DNA from: Bacteroidales bacterium
GTDB taxonomy: Bacteria; Bacteroidota; Bacteroidia; Bacteroidales; F082
DNA: 39,211 nt
Direction: 5' to 3'
Assembly: GCA_017651645.1 (NCBI GenBank)
Contig: JAGCCO010000019.1
Location: 1-39,211, forward strand
The position numbers and the translations under genes were made by a program. Each line of letters begins with the position of its first letter. The first letter of the stretch is position 1. Under the pieces are notes generated by a model that saw nothing but the letters and a program-made list of their open reading frames with translations, was not told the DNA's origin and searched no databases. Positions 7,794-15,873 of this stretch are shown here, in pieces.

Positions 7794-8645
7794 ATGAAAC
7801 CGGCACGACTGATTACCGAAAAAGAAAAGAATAGATATATTAAGCGAAAGTTGCTTAATACTCGATGTACTTGTTTTTTCAGGTCGGTTTTCCTTGGCTG
7901 GCGCAAAGTATTAAAGCATACCAAAAGACTGTCAATAGTCATTTGGATAAATATGGCATGGTATAGCTTTCGTTATGCCATGCCAAGTGAGTATTATTTG
8001 AAGGAGAGACTTTTTTTGATGCCATCCTGTCAAAGGAAAGAGAAAGCCAAAGAGTTTTTATGGGTATTGAGGGGGAAATATGGAAGGTGGTCAAAGCGGT
8101 GGAATTGGTATAAAGAATATATTAGGGATAGAGAATTCCAAATCAAATACACTACAAAAAGATGGGAGAAGTCGAAAAGACTGCGGGAAAAGCGCAGAAT
8201 TGCCTATAAAAGTCGATACAACATGGGAGATGATTGCCATGTACAGTATGATGTGGATTTGAATAGAGAGCATTTCTTGGAAGGAAGCATCAAAACAGGT
8301 GACCATGTCCTTTTTTCCAAGCATGTCTTCATCGATTATTCCGGAGAAGTGATTATTGATGATCATGCCAAGTTGGCTAACGGAGTGATTATAGAAACCC
8401 ACTATCGCGACATGGAGGCATACGATAAAGGAAAGGATGTGAACATCCCAACCCAACTGCATATTTGCGAAAGGGCCTATATCGGCTCAAGAGCGATGAT
8501 CATGTCTTCTTGCCATTACATTGGCAAACATGCCAGAGTGGGTGCAGGGGCAGTGGTTACGAAAGACGTGCCGGATTATGCCACCGTGGTGGGTGTGCCG
8601 GCCAAGGTGATTAAGGTGAATGCGCCGGCTGATAGTTTGCAATAA
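7794..8645 (+). CDS. Left-handed beta-helix acyltransferase, paralogue of the preceding gene
   Basis: 283 residues, starting 35 bp after the previous stop. The N-terminal half is very basic and aromatic. It ends with KYTTKRWEKSKRLREKRRIA, which matches the KY..(R)xEKSxRLxxKR pattern of the gene at 6823. The C-terminal half has hexapeptide repeats ([27 protein letters not shown]). It is predicted to acylate a sugar of the polysaccharide, with specificity unknown. The preserved extension in both copies suggests that it has a function. It is the last gene before the toxin-antitoxin-like pair. Confidence 0.82.
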   Translation: MKPARLITEKEKNRYIKRKLLNTRCTCFFRSVFLGWRKVLKHTKRLSIVIWINMAWYSFRYAMPSEYYLKERLFLMPSCQRKEKAKEFLWVLRGKYGRWSKRWNWYKEYIRDREFQIKYTTKRWEKSKRLREKRRIAYKSRYNMGDDCHVQYDVDLNREHFLEGSIKTGDHVLFSKHVFIDYSGEVIIDDHAKLANGVIIETHYRDMEAYDKGKDVNIPTQLHICERAYIGSRAMIMSSCHYIGKHARVGAGAVVTKDVPDYATVVGVPAKVIKVNAPADSLQ

Positions 8646-8686
8646 TTGAGGTTTTAAATCGAGAGATAACAGAACGTTTCAATAGA

Positions 8687-9016
8687 ATGAAGATTTTTCA
8701 GACCTATTCGGAAGAGAAAGGGAAACATCAGGTGAACCGTGGGCTGCTGTGGGAATACCGTTTGGAGAAATTCGACTGGCAAAAATACCGTAGGGTGGTG
8801 GTGGAACGTGTCGTCAAGATGGGACGGCTCTCAGACTGGTATGGTGCTTTTGACCTTTACGGAGGTATCCGAGGGTTCCGCAAGATTGCCCGTGATGAGG
8901 TGGTTGACCTGTCACCTCGCGAGTTGGATTTTATGTGTAGGGCGTTGAATATTAAGGTAACGGATACAAAATGCTACAAACAGGCACAGTCAAGACGACA
9001 ACACTTGGGCTATTGA
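8687..9016 (+). CDS. Small partner (putative antitoxin) of the AbiEii-type gene
   Basis: A 109-residue basic protein without a signal peptide or membrane segment. The part RLSDWYGAFDLYGGIRGFRK followed by LSPRELDFMCRALNI looks like the small proteins (DUF6922-like, from memory) that precede AbiEii nucleotidyltransferase toxins in Bacteroidota. Its end overlaps the next gene by 46 nt, the usual arrangement for such pairs. It would be expected to neutralise or repress the toxin, but I see no classical DNA-binding motif with certainty. No promoter-like site is visible in the 41-bp gap before it. Confidence 0.6.
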   Translation: MKIFQTYSEEKGKHQVNRGLLWEYRLEKFDWQKYRRVVVERVVKMGRLSDWYGAFDLYGGIRGFRKIARDEVVDLSPRELDFMCRALNIKVTDTKCYKQAQSRRQHLGY

Positions 9017-9627
9017 AGGCTTTGCAGGCCGAGCCTGTATTTGCTTCTGCTAGACTAGTAGGTGGAACGGCACTATCTCTACAGATAGGGCATCGCGAGA
9101 GCGATGATTTGGACTTGTTCAGTGTTGAGCCTATGGATATGATGGCGGTACAGTCGCTCTTAATCAACAAATACGAGTTTGTGCCATCGGTCATTGAAGA
9201 AAACACACTCATCGGATTCTTGAACGGAGTGAAGATAGATGTCATCTATCATCCTTTCCAGTGGCTGGAGGAGGCCATCGTCGAGGACGGAATGCGTCTG
9301 GCATCTATCGCAGATATCGCTGCTATGAAGATGCATGCCATCATTAATTCGGGTAAGCGCCCTAAAGATTATGTTGACATCGCCTTCCTGTCGATGCATT
9401 TCTCTTATAACGAGATAAAAGAGCTCCTGCTCAGACGCTACCCAGCATACGACCCAATAATGGCAGACAAGGCAATCATCTATTTTGGAGATATTGATGA
9501 ATTGCTCGTTCCTGAAATCAGGATGCTTGGCTATGTGTTTGATTTTTCGTCTATCCAAAAGCGAATTGTGAGAATGACCGACAGTCCCGACAAAGTGTAT
9601 TCGACAGCTCCTTTAAAGCGTTTATGA
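8971..9627 (+). CDS. AbiEii/AbiGii-type nucleotidyltransferase toxin
   Basis: A 218-residue protein with the nucleotidyltransferase signature: LVGGTALSLQIGHRESDDLD contains the Gly-Gly and, at its end, the Asp-x-Asp pair that binds metal (DDLDLF, about residues 44-49). A later basic helix region (ADIAAMKMHAIINSGKRPKD, then YVDIAFL) matches the AbiEii family pattern. Known AbiEii toxins (for example MenT) add nucleotides to tRNA or other targets and can act in phage defence. Its start lies inside the 8687 gene, and its stop overlaps the ATG of the sugar dehydratase at 9624 (ATGA), which ties a defence-type gene to capsule gene translation. Confidence 0.85.
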   Translation: MLQTGTVKTTTLGLLKALQAEPVFASARLVGGTALSLQIGHRESDDLDLFSVEPMDMMAVQSLLINKYEFVPSVIEENTLIGFLNGVKIDVIYHPFQWLEEAIVEDGMRLASIADIAAMKMHAIINSGKRPKDYVDIAFLSMHFSYNEIKELLLRRYPAYDPIMADKAIIYFGDIDELLVPEIRMLGYVFDFSSIQKRIVRMTDSPDKVYSTAPLKRL

Positions 9628-10901
9628 TCGACATAGTTAGGTTCATAGCAGAAAACGTCACCCATCGGGTGTCGAGCTTGTTTGAGGAAGATGTTCAAGC
9701 TAACGCTGTCCAACTGACTCAAGAAATAGACGGAAAGTCGGTGTGCGTCATCGGTGGAGCGGGAAGCATTGGCTCTTCTTTCATTAAAGCGATACTTCGG
9801 TTTAGCCCGAGGACGCTTGTGGTGATAGATTTGAACGAGAACGGCTTGGTGGAACTGACAAGAGACCTACGCTCTACTGAAGGCTTGTATGTCCCCGCTG
9901 ACTATCGGAATTACACTCTCAATTATGCCGACCCGATCTTCGCCCGTATCTTCCGCGAGGAACGTGGCTTCGACATCGTGGCCAACTTCTCAGCCCACAA
10001 GCATGTGCGCAGCGAGAAGGACAAATACTCGGTTCAGGCCCTGATTGAAAACAACGACATCAAGGCCAAGAAGCTGATGGACCTGCTTTGCGAGTTTCCT
10101 CCCAAACATTTCTTCTGCGTGAGTACGGACAAGGCGGCCAACCCGGTCAATATCATGGGCGCCAGCAAGCGCATCATGGAAGATCTGGTGATGGCCTATA
10201 ACGATAAGTTCAAGGTCACGACAGCCCGTTTCGCCAATGTGGCTTTCAGCAATGGCTCGCTGCCCGACGGCTGGCTGTATCGTTTGCAGAAGCGGCAGCC
10301 TTTGGCAGCGCCGAGCGATGTGAAGCGTTATTTTGTCTCGCCCAAGGAAAGCGGCCAGATCTGTATGCTGGCCTGCATCCTGGGCAACGGCGGAGAGGTG
10401 TTCTTCCCGAAACTGTGCGAAGACCAAATGCTTACCTTCAGCGCCATCTGTGATGACTTCGTGAAGGCCAACGGCCTTGCCAAAGATGAATGCACCACTG
10501 ATGAAGAAGCCAAGCATAAAGCAGCAATACTCTCAACTCTAAACTCTCAACTAACAACTGACTCTAAATTGACTCCGTCGAATGCTTCGCATTTCTCAAC
10601 TCTCAACTCTCAACTAATACATTATCCAGTTGTGTATTTCAAGAGTGACACCACCGGAGAGAAAGCCTACGAGGAATTCTATGTCCCCGGCGAGAAAATC
10701 AACATGGGGCGTTTCAAGGCCTTGGGCGTGATAGAAGAGACTACACGCCGGCCGATGGATGAGGTGAATGCCTTCTTCAACAGACTGGAATCCTTGTTTG
10801 AAGGCGACTTTACCAAAGAAGAGGTGGTGCAAGCCATCAAGACGTTTGTCCCGAACTTCGAACATGAAGAAAAAGGGAAGAACCTGGACCAAAAGATGTG
10901 A
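9624..10901 (+). CDS. Polysaccharide-type NAD-dependent 4,6-dehydratase (FlaA1/CapD-like) with in-frame insertion
   Basis: 425 residues. The Rossmann motif CVIGGAGSIGSS lies at 41-52, and the active-site segment STDKAANPVNIMGASKR at 167-183 is the hallmark of the FlaA1/PglF/CapD family, where Asp-Lys and Met replace the usual Tyr-x3-Lys set. The enzymes make UDP-4-keto-6-deoxy sugars from UDP-GlcNAc-type substrates. Residues of about 301-332 are low-complexity (STLNSQL occurs twice) and are encoded by a heptamer-repeat tract; without them the protein would be close to 394 residues. The core on both sides looks intact, so the enzyme may still fold. Its ATG overlaps the toxin stop, and its stop overlaps the next start. 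Confidence 0.88.
   Translation: MIDIVRFIAENVTHRVSSLFEEDVQANAVQLTQEIDGKSVCVIGGAGSIGSSFIKAILRFSPRTLVVIDLNENGLVELTRDLRSTEGLYVPADYRNYTLNYADPIFARIFREERGFDIVANFSAHKHVRSEKDKYSVQALIENNDIKAKKLMDLLCEFPPKHFFCVSTDKAANPVNIMGASKRIMEDLVMAYNDKFKVTTARFANVAFSNGSLPDGWLYRLQKRQPLAAPSDVKRYFVSPKESGQICMLACILGNGGEVFFPKLCEDQMLTFSAICDDFVKANGLAKDECTTDEEAKHKAAILSTLNSQLTTDSKLTPSNASHFSTLNSQLIHYPVVYFKSDTTGEKAYEEFYVPGEKINMGRFKALGVIEETTRRPMDEVNAFFNRLESLFEGDFTKEEVVQAIKTFVPNFEHEEKGKNLDQKM
10524..10619 (+). repeat. Heptamer-repeat element inserted in frame in the dehydratase gene
   Basis: TCTCAAC heptamers occur at 10531-10537, 10545-10551 and as three perfect tandem copies at 10594-10614, with a one-mismatch copy at 10538-10544. 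Between them a short hairpin AATGC-TTC-GCATT lies at 10581-10593. The composition and repetition do not resemble the surrounding codons. The tract adds about 32 codons without a stop or frameshift. It resembles AACTCTC-type tracts that I remember from intergenic DNA of Prevotella/Bacteroides genomes; that recollection is unverified. Exact borders are estimated from where the family-like protein sequence stops and resumes. Confidence 0.8.
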
Positions 10902-11938
10902 AAACTAGGGAATCCAATTTTGAGTTGTTGCGGAATCTGGCCATGTTCATGGTTCTGATGATTCATGCCAACTTTGTGAGCCTTCCGCGCCCATTAACCG
11001 AAGAGTTGGCTATTGCTCCTGCATCAACGGCCTTTCGTTATTTGGTTGAGTCCTTGGGAATAGTTTGTGTGGACGTTTTTGTGCTGATCTCAGGGTGGTT
11101 CAGGGTGAATACAAGGCTCAAAAGTGTACTCAACTTTATCTTTCAGGTACTGTTTTTCTGGATAGGCGGGTATGTGGTTTGTTTGCTGCTGGGGAAGGCT
11201 AAGTTTACGTTTGATGGGGCTCTGCATTGTTTCGCTTTTACCAAATGGGATTGGTTCATCAAGGCTTATTTGGTCTTGTACATCATAGCACCGATACTCA
11301 ATGCCTTTGTCGACAAGGCTTCTGAAAGGCAGCACCGCAATGTGTTGGTGGCTTTCCTCCTGTTTCAGTCGACGTATGGCTGGCTGGGGGGCGCACGGTT
11401 TTTCATGAATGGTTACGGTCCCCTGTCGTTTATAGGGTTGTATCTGTTGGCACAATATGTCAGGAGGGTGTCGGGTAAAGGCAGGAAAACCTTGTTTGAC
11501 TTTCCCAAACATGTTGATTTGATTGTTTTTTTGGTTTCGGCCATCATCAATACGGTCCTGTCCCTTGCTTTTTTGAAGGCCGGGCGTGCGATGCACAATA
11601 CAATATATGCCTTTATCAACCCGATAGTCATTATCGGGGCACTATATCTACTGCTGTTTTTCTCAAAACTTGAAATAGGATACAATAAGATCATCAACTG
11701 GTTCGGGGCATCAAGTTTTGCTGTGTATCTGCTGCATTCGCAAGTGGATGTCCGCAAGATTTTCACGAGTGTGATTGTGAAGTTGGATTCTGGTTATCAT
11801 GGGATAGCGGCAGTGGGTTTGATTTTCTTGTTTCTGCTGTTGACTTACTTGGTTTCCGTATTGGCGGATCAGTTGAGGATAGGGTTGTGGAATCTGGTTT
11901 GGAACCGTTGGGGGACGAAAACATCCTCAGCAACGTGA
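10898..11938 (+). CDS. Acyltransferase-3 family membrane protein
   Basis: 346 residues starting with GTG in a GTGA overlap with the dehydratase stop. This start is chosen because RESNFELLRNLAMFMVLMIH is the normal N-terminus of the family, including the conserved Arg and His in the first membrane helix; the next ATG would remove it. About ten hydrophobic segments follow. Acyltransferase-3 proteins (OafA/WecH type) move acetyl or similar groups across or at the inner membrane to O-antigen or capsule sugars. Placement between a dehydratase and a NeuD-like acetyltransferase fits sugar modification. The acceptor sugar is unknown. Confidence 0.85.
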   Translation: MKTRESNFELLRNLAMFMVLMIHANFVSLPRPLTEELAIAPASTAFRYLVESLGIVCVDVFVLISGWFRVNTRLKSVLNFIFQVLFFWIGGYVVCLLLGKAKFTFDGALHCFAFTKWDWFIKAYLVLYIIAPILNAFVDKASERQHRNVLVAFLLFQSTYGWLGGARFFMNGYGPLSFIGLYLLAQYVRRVSGKGRKTLFDFPKHVDLIVFLVSAIINTVLSLAFLKAGRAMHNTIYAFINPIVIIGALYLLLFFSKLEIGYNKIINWFGASSFAVYLLHSQVDVRKIFTSVIVKLDSGYHGIAAVGLIFLFLLLTYLVSVLADQLRIGLWNLVWNRWGTKTSSAT

Positions 11939-11948
11939 GACTGGTAAG

Positions 11949-12587
11949 ATGAAAAACAAAAACCTTATTCTAATCGGAGGCGGCGGCCATTGCAGGTCGG
12001 TCATCGATGTTGCCGAATGTGCGGGCTACACGATTTTGGGCGTGCTCGACAAACCCGAAAAATTGGGGGAGCACGTGTTGGACTATGAAGTTGTCGGGAC
12101 GGATGATGACATGGCAAAGTATATCGACATAGCCGAGTTTGTCGTGACTGTCGGACAAATCAAGTCGCCTGATTTGAGAATGGCGTTGCACCAGAGGGTG
12201 GAAAAAGTCGGGGGACGGTTGGCAACTGTCATTTCACCTACGGCCCGAGTTTCGAGGTATGCTACCATTGAGAAAGGAACTGTTATCATGCATCAGGCGG
12301 TGGTGAATGCAGGAGCAAAGATAGGGAAGGGTTGCATCATCAACACTTTCGCGGATGTGGAACACGATTCGGAGATCGGAGATTTTTGCCATATTTCGAC
12401 GGGAGCCATAGTGAACGGAGGATGTAAAGTGGGTAAAGGCTCTTTCCTTGGCACCGGTGCTTTGATCGCCAATCAGATTGAAATCGGTGAGAATGCCGTA
12501 ATTGGTGCGGGAACCGTCGTTGTGAAGTCACTTCCTTCGGATTGTGTAGTCTTTGAAGTTCCCTCAAAGGTCATGAAGATAAAATGA
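11949..12587 (+). CDS. NeuD/PglD-like sugar acetyltransferase
   Basis: 212 residues. The N-terminal nucleotide-binding subdomain begins LILIGGGGHCRSVID (6-20), and the C-terminal left-handed beta-helix has hexapeptide repeats. His139 in DVEHDSEIGD aligns with the catalytic His of PglD. In that family the enzyme N-acetylates UDP-4-amino-6-deoxy sugars (bacillosamine and legionaminic acid precursors) or O-acetylates sialic acid. The upstream dehydratase fits a 4-amino-6-deoxy sugar pathway, but no aminotransferase is present in the window. It ends directly before the ATG of the CBS-nucleotidyltransferase (stop 12585-12587, start 12588), which suggests coupling. Confidence 0.88.
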   Translation: MKNKNLILIGGGGHCRSVIDVAECAGYTILGVLDKPEKLGEHVLDYEVVGTDDDMAKYIDIAEFVVTVGQIKSPDLRMALHQRVEKVGGRLATVISPTARVSRYATIEKGTVIMHQAVVNAGAKIGKGCIINTFADVEHDSEIGDFCHISTGAIVNGGCKVGKGSFLGTGALIANQIEIGENAVIGAGTVVVKSLPSDCVVFEVPSKVMKIK

Positions 12588-13664
12588 ATGGCGATGTACT
12601 TTTCTGATAGAATAACAAGGAGGTTTATTGACGCTCAAGAGACCATCATCCAGACCTTGGGACTGATGAACCAAAAGCGCGTGAAGTCCTTGTTGGTGTT
12701 TAAGGATACACGGTTTTTGGGCATCATCACCATAGGGGATTTGCAACGTGCCATCATTGCCAAGGTGCCTTTTGATTCGCAAATCGAGAGCGTTGTCGAC
12801 AATAGCACAAAGCGATACGCCAAAGAAAACGAAGACAGAAATCAGGTCAAAGCATGGATGCTCCAGAACAGAGCAGAGCTTATGCCTATACTCAATGAAG
12901 ATGGGGAGTTGGCTGACGTTGTTTTCTGGGAAGACATCGTGGATGTCCGGAAAGAGGAATTGAAGGAAAACAAGCCTTTGGAGCTTCCTGTGGTTATTAT
13001 GGCAGGGGGAAAGGGAACACGACTTAAACCCTTGACCAATGTAATTCCCAAGCCCATGGTTCCCGTTGGCGAGAAGACAATTGTCGAGGAAATCATGGAC
13101 CGTTTTGAAAGCATAGGCTGTCACAAGTTTTATTTGTCGGTGGACTATAAAAGCAACATGCTGCGGTTTTACCTTGACCAATTGGAACATAAGTATGATA
13201 TTGAGTTTATTGAGGAAGATAAACCGTTGGGAACCATAGGGAGCCTGTCGCTTTTGAAAGGGAAGGTGTCCACCCCGTTCTTCGTTTCCAATTGTGACAT
13301 TGTCATTGATCAGGACATGCACGATGTCTATGAGTATCATCTTGAAAACAACAATGACATCACAGTGGTCACGGCAGTGAAGAGCTTCTGTATCCCCTAC
13401 GGTGTGGTGGAGACGGGTGAGCAGGGGCTGATGAGCGAGATGAAAGAGAAGCCCGAATTGACCTACATGGTCAATACCGGCGTGTATATACTGAATCCGA
13501 GTTGCATAGCGGAAATACCTGAAGGTGAGGTGCTGCATATCACACAGTTGATGTCAATCATCAAGGAAAAAGGAGGACGGGTAGGTTGTTTCCCTGTCAG
13601 CGAACATGCGTGGAAAGACATGGGCGATTGGGGCGATTATCTGAAGACGATCAATGTGGGATAG
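12588..13664 (+). CDS. CBS-domain sugar-phosphate nucleotidyltransferase (PtmE-like)
   Basis: 358 residues. A CBS pair occupies about residues 12-120 (SLLVFKDTRFLGIITIGDLQ marks the first), followed by a nucleotidyltransferase domain starting LPVVIMAGGKGTRLKPLTNV at 133. The GGKGTRL loop, PKPMVPVG and the SNCDIVIDQD metal site are all visible. The combination matches PtmE-type enzymes, which in Campylobacter make GDP-glucosamine for legionaminic acid; other members activate heptose or mannose phosphates. CBS domains would sense adenosine nucleotides. The ATG at 12594 is an alternative start. Pairing with a NeuD-like gene is typical of nonulosonate loci, yet NeuB and NeuC are absent here. Confidence 0.88.
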   Translation: MAMYFSDRITRRFIDAQETIIQTLGLMNQKRVKSLLVFKDTRFLGIITIGDLQRAIIAKVPFDSQIESVVDNSTKRYAKENEDRNQVKAWMLQNRAELMPILNEDGELADVVFWEDIVDVRKEELKENKPLELPVVIMAGGKGTRLKPLTNVIPKPMVPVGEKTIVEEIMDRFESIGCHKFYLSVDYKSNMLRFYLDQLEHKYDIEFIEEDKPLGTIGSLSLLKGKVSTPFFVSNCDIVIDQDMHDVYEYHLENNNDITVVTAVKSFCIPYGVVETGEQGLMSEMKEKPELTYMVNTGVYILNPSCIAEIPEGEVLHITQLMSIIKEKGGRVGCFPVSEHAWKDMGDWGDYLKTINVG

Positions 13665-13679
13665 TTAGTCGGGTGGCCA

Positions 13680-14849
13680 ATGGAGAATCGAAAGTATAGC
13701 GTGTTGGTGATAGGATATAACTGCTATCCAGGACATTTGGCCGATTTTATCCGGAATTGGAAGAAGGTGAATCCCTTGGTTGATTTTTCATTGTTGACCA
13801 ATCGGCCTCAAGAGTCGTTCCCTGCAGATACTGTTGAAAACATCGATAGGTTCATCAGGATAGTGCCCTATGCTGGAGCCATAAAAAATAAAAAGATACG
13901 TAAATACATCGGCTATTTCCGTTTTGTCAAAAAATTCGCATCATTATCGAAAGAGCGGTTTGACATTGTCAATATTCATTTTGCGACCCCTCGGGTGAGC
14001 CATTCCATACCTTGGATCAAACGAATGACCAAAAACATTGTGATTACCCCATGGGGGAGTGATGTGCTTCGAGTGGAAAAAGAGAGTTCAATAAAGAAAC
14101 TGAGGAAAGTATACGATGTGGCCTCCTGCGTCATGATTGATCCTGAGACCCAGTTGGGCATTGAGGTGATGAAGAAGTTCAACTGCAGCCCTGCAAAGAT
14201 TCTGCCGATTAGTTGGGGTTTGGAATATGTGGATTTTATTAGGGAGGAAAACCCGACAGCAACGGTGGAAGCATCGAAAGCCCGATTTGGATTGGAAGGA
14301 AGATACGTTATTACCTGTGGCTATAATTCCCGATTGTCGCAGCGGCATGAAGCCATTATCGATGCAGTTGCGAAAGTCAAAGACCAACTTCCTGAAAACT
14401 TGACCTTGCTGTTCCCGTTTACGTATGGAAAGTTGCCGAAAAAGGGCTATGACCAATGGGTTCTCGATAGATGTGCACAAAATGGGTTGAAAGGCGTAGT
14501 GGTTGATGAGTTCCTTAGTTATCCGGATATGTATAAGTTGAGAAATGCCACAGATATGTTTGTACATGTCCAGACGACGGATGCGGCATCTTCATGCGTG
14601 ATGCAGTACATTTTGTGCAACAAAAAAATAGTACATGGTTCATGGATGAAATACAACGATTTGGAGAAGTTTGAGCCGTTGTTTTATTTCCCTGTGAAAC
14701 GTATGGAGGACTTGGCCGATGTGATATTGTCGGCCTACCAATCTGATCCGATCCAGATTCCTCAAGGGGTGATGGATACAATCATGGCAAAGGGATGGAG
14801 CACTAAAATGAGACAATTGAATGCGTATTGTGAATCAATGACAGAATAA
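13680..14849 (+). CDS. Glycosyltransferase, GT-B fold (GT4-like)
   Basis: 389 residues, cytoplasmic or peripheral, with no membrane helices. The N-terminal half starts YSVLVIGYNCYPGHLADFIR; a middle segment NIVITPWGSDVLRVEK resembles the GT4 acceptor-side loop. In the C-terminal half, FLSYPDMYKLRNATDMFVHV and SCVMQYILCNKKIVHGSW occupy the donor-site position, but the usual E-x7-E is degenerate. It is expected to transfer a sugar to the growing lipid-linked repeat; the sugars are unknown. Its stop overlaps the next start by one base (TAATG), so the two glycosyltransferases are probably made together. Confidence 0.75.
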   Translation: MENRKYSVLVIGYNCYPGHLADFIRNWKKVNPLVDFSLLTNRPQESFPADTVENIDRFIRIVPYAGAIKNKKIRKYIGYFRFVKKFASLSKERFDIVNIHFATPRVSHSIPWIKRMTKNIVITPWGSDVLRVEKESSIKKLRKVYDVASCVMIDPETQLGIEVMKKFNCSPAKILPISWGLEYVDFIREENPTATVEASKARFGLEGRYVITCGYNSRLSQRHEAIIDAVAKVKDQLPENLTLLFPFTYGKLPKKGYDQWVLDRCAQNGLKGVVVDEFLSYPDMYKLRNATDMFVHVQTTDAASSCVMQYILCNKKIVHGSWMKYNDLEKFEPLFYFPVKRMEDLADVILSAYQSDPIQIPQGVMDTIMAKGWSTKMRQLNAYCESMTE

Positions 14850-15826
14850 TGATATATGCACCTGTTTTGATACCTACTTTGAACCGTCACGAGCATTTGA
14901 AAAAATGCCTGGAGTCGTTGTCGCGATGCACTTGGGCTGATCAAACCGAAGTGTATGTTGCCTTGGACTACCCGCCTTCCGAGAAATACATGGAAGGCTG
15001 GAAGAAAAACAAAGAGTTTTTGGAAAACTGCGGCGACATGGGGTTCAAGAAGCTCCATGTGATTCAAAGGAAGGAAAACTATGGTACATGGAATCCGGGT
15101 GACAAAGGGAATGCCCGTAGACTTGCTTGGTGGATAAGGAAAACGCACGATAGATATATAACCACGGAAGACGACAATGTGTTCTCTCCCAATTTCCTTG
15201 AATACATGAACAAGGGGTTGGAAAAGTTTGAAAACGATGAGAGCGTGTTGAGCCTTTGCGCTTTTCGGTGGTATTTCCCTATCAAGTCAGAAGGCAATAC
15301 TTTCTTCAGAACCAATGTGAGCGTGACTCCGTGGGGGATGGGCTATTGGACAAAAAAACAACGGGCGATTCCTAAGTTGGACTATAAATGGTATAGGAGC
15401 CAGCTTACCATCAGGAACCTGATAAAGGTGTACCGGAAAAGCGGACCGAGTTTCATGAACGCGCTGATTGAACTGTCCAATGCCGACAAGAGCCATGCTC
15501 GTGCCATCGACTATCACATGGCGGTTTATATGATTTTGTCCGACTTGTATCAAATCATACCCGTTGAATCTTTGGCGAAAAACATTGGTCTTGATGGATC
15601 CGGTACTATGCCCACCAATGACGGACGGATGCAGGATTTGTATGATAGCATCCCAACTTCAACCGATGAGCATTTTGAGTTTGTAGGCACTGGGTTTGAA
15701 TGTTATGACCACAATCAGAAGGTTTACCGTAAAGGACGTAACTGGCATTCAAGAGGATACTATTTTGTTTCGTTTTTCAAGAAATGGATTCACCTGATTA
15801 AGTATTGGAAAGAACAAGATAGTTGA
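14849..15826 (+). CDS. Glycosyltransferase, GT2/GT-A-like
   Basis: 325 residues beginning MIYAPVLIPTLNRHEHLKKC, a GT-A N-terminus. The likely nucleotide/metal motif is the acidic TTEDDN at about residue 107-112. The segment FRTNVSVTPWGMGYWTKKQR and the C-terminal aromatic stretch resemble HlpA-like glycosyltransferases of capsule loci. It has no membrane segments. It shares its overall plan (PVLI..NR start, EDD motif, aromatic WGxGYWT or WATW segment) with the gene at 25926, so the two are probably distant relatives. Substrates are unknown. Confidence 0.78.
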   Translation: MIYAPVLIPTLNRHEHLKKCLESLSRCTWADQTEVYVALDYPPSEKYMEGWKKNKEFLENCGDMGFKKLHVIQRKENYGTWNPGDKGNARRLAWWIRKTHDRYITTEDDNVFSPNFLEYMNKGLEKFENDESVLSLCAFRWYFPIKSEGNTFFRTNVSVTPWGMGYWTKKQRAIPKLDYKWYRSQLTIRNLIKVYRKSGPSFMNALIELSNADKSHARAIDYHMAVYMILSDLYQIIPVESLAKNIGLDGSGTMPTNDGRMQDLYDSIPTSTDEHFEFVGTGFECYDHNQKVYRKGRNWHSRGYYFVSFFKKWIHLIKYWKEQDS

Positions 15827-15854
15827 CCCTATTGAATGATTCCACTTTAATTTG
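15823..15854 (+). promoter_or_regulatory. Weak promoter-like pair before the ABC ATPase gene
   Basis: TTG at 15823 and TAATTTG at 15848-15854 are spaced 25 bp start to start, the same spacing as at the strong site at 35950-35983. However, the -7 element is one base short of TAnnTTTG and the upstream element lies in the preceding gene's end. It falls just before the start at 15874. I rate it as possible only. Confidence 0.25.
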
Positions 15855-15873
15855 AACAATCAATAATAACAAT

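Noticed and set aside
9624..10901. The dehydratase as a pseudogene because of the repeat insertion
   Set aside because: The frame stays open, both flanking parts keep family motifs, and start and stop overlaps are intact, so I treat it as a gene with an insertion of unknown effect.
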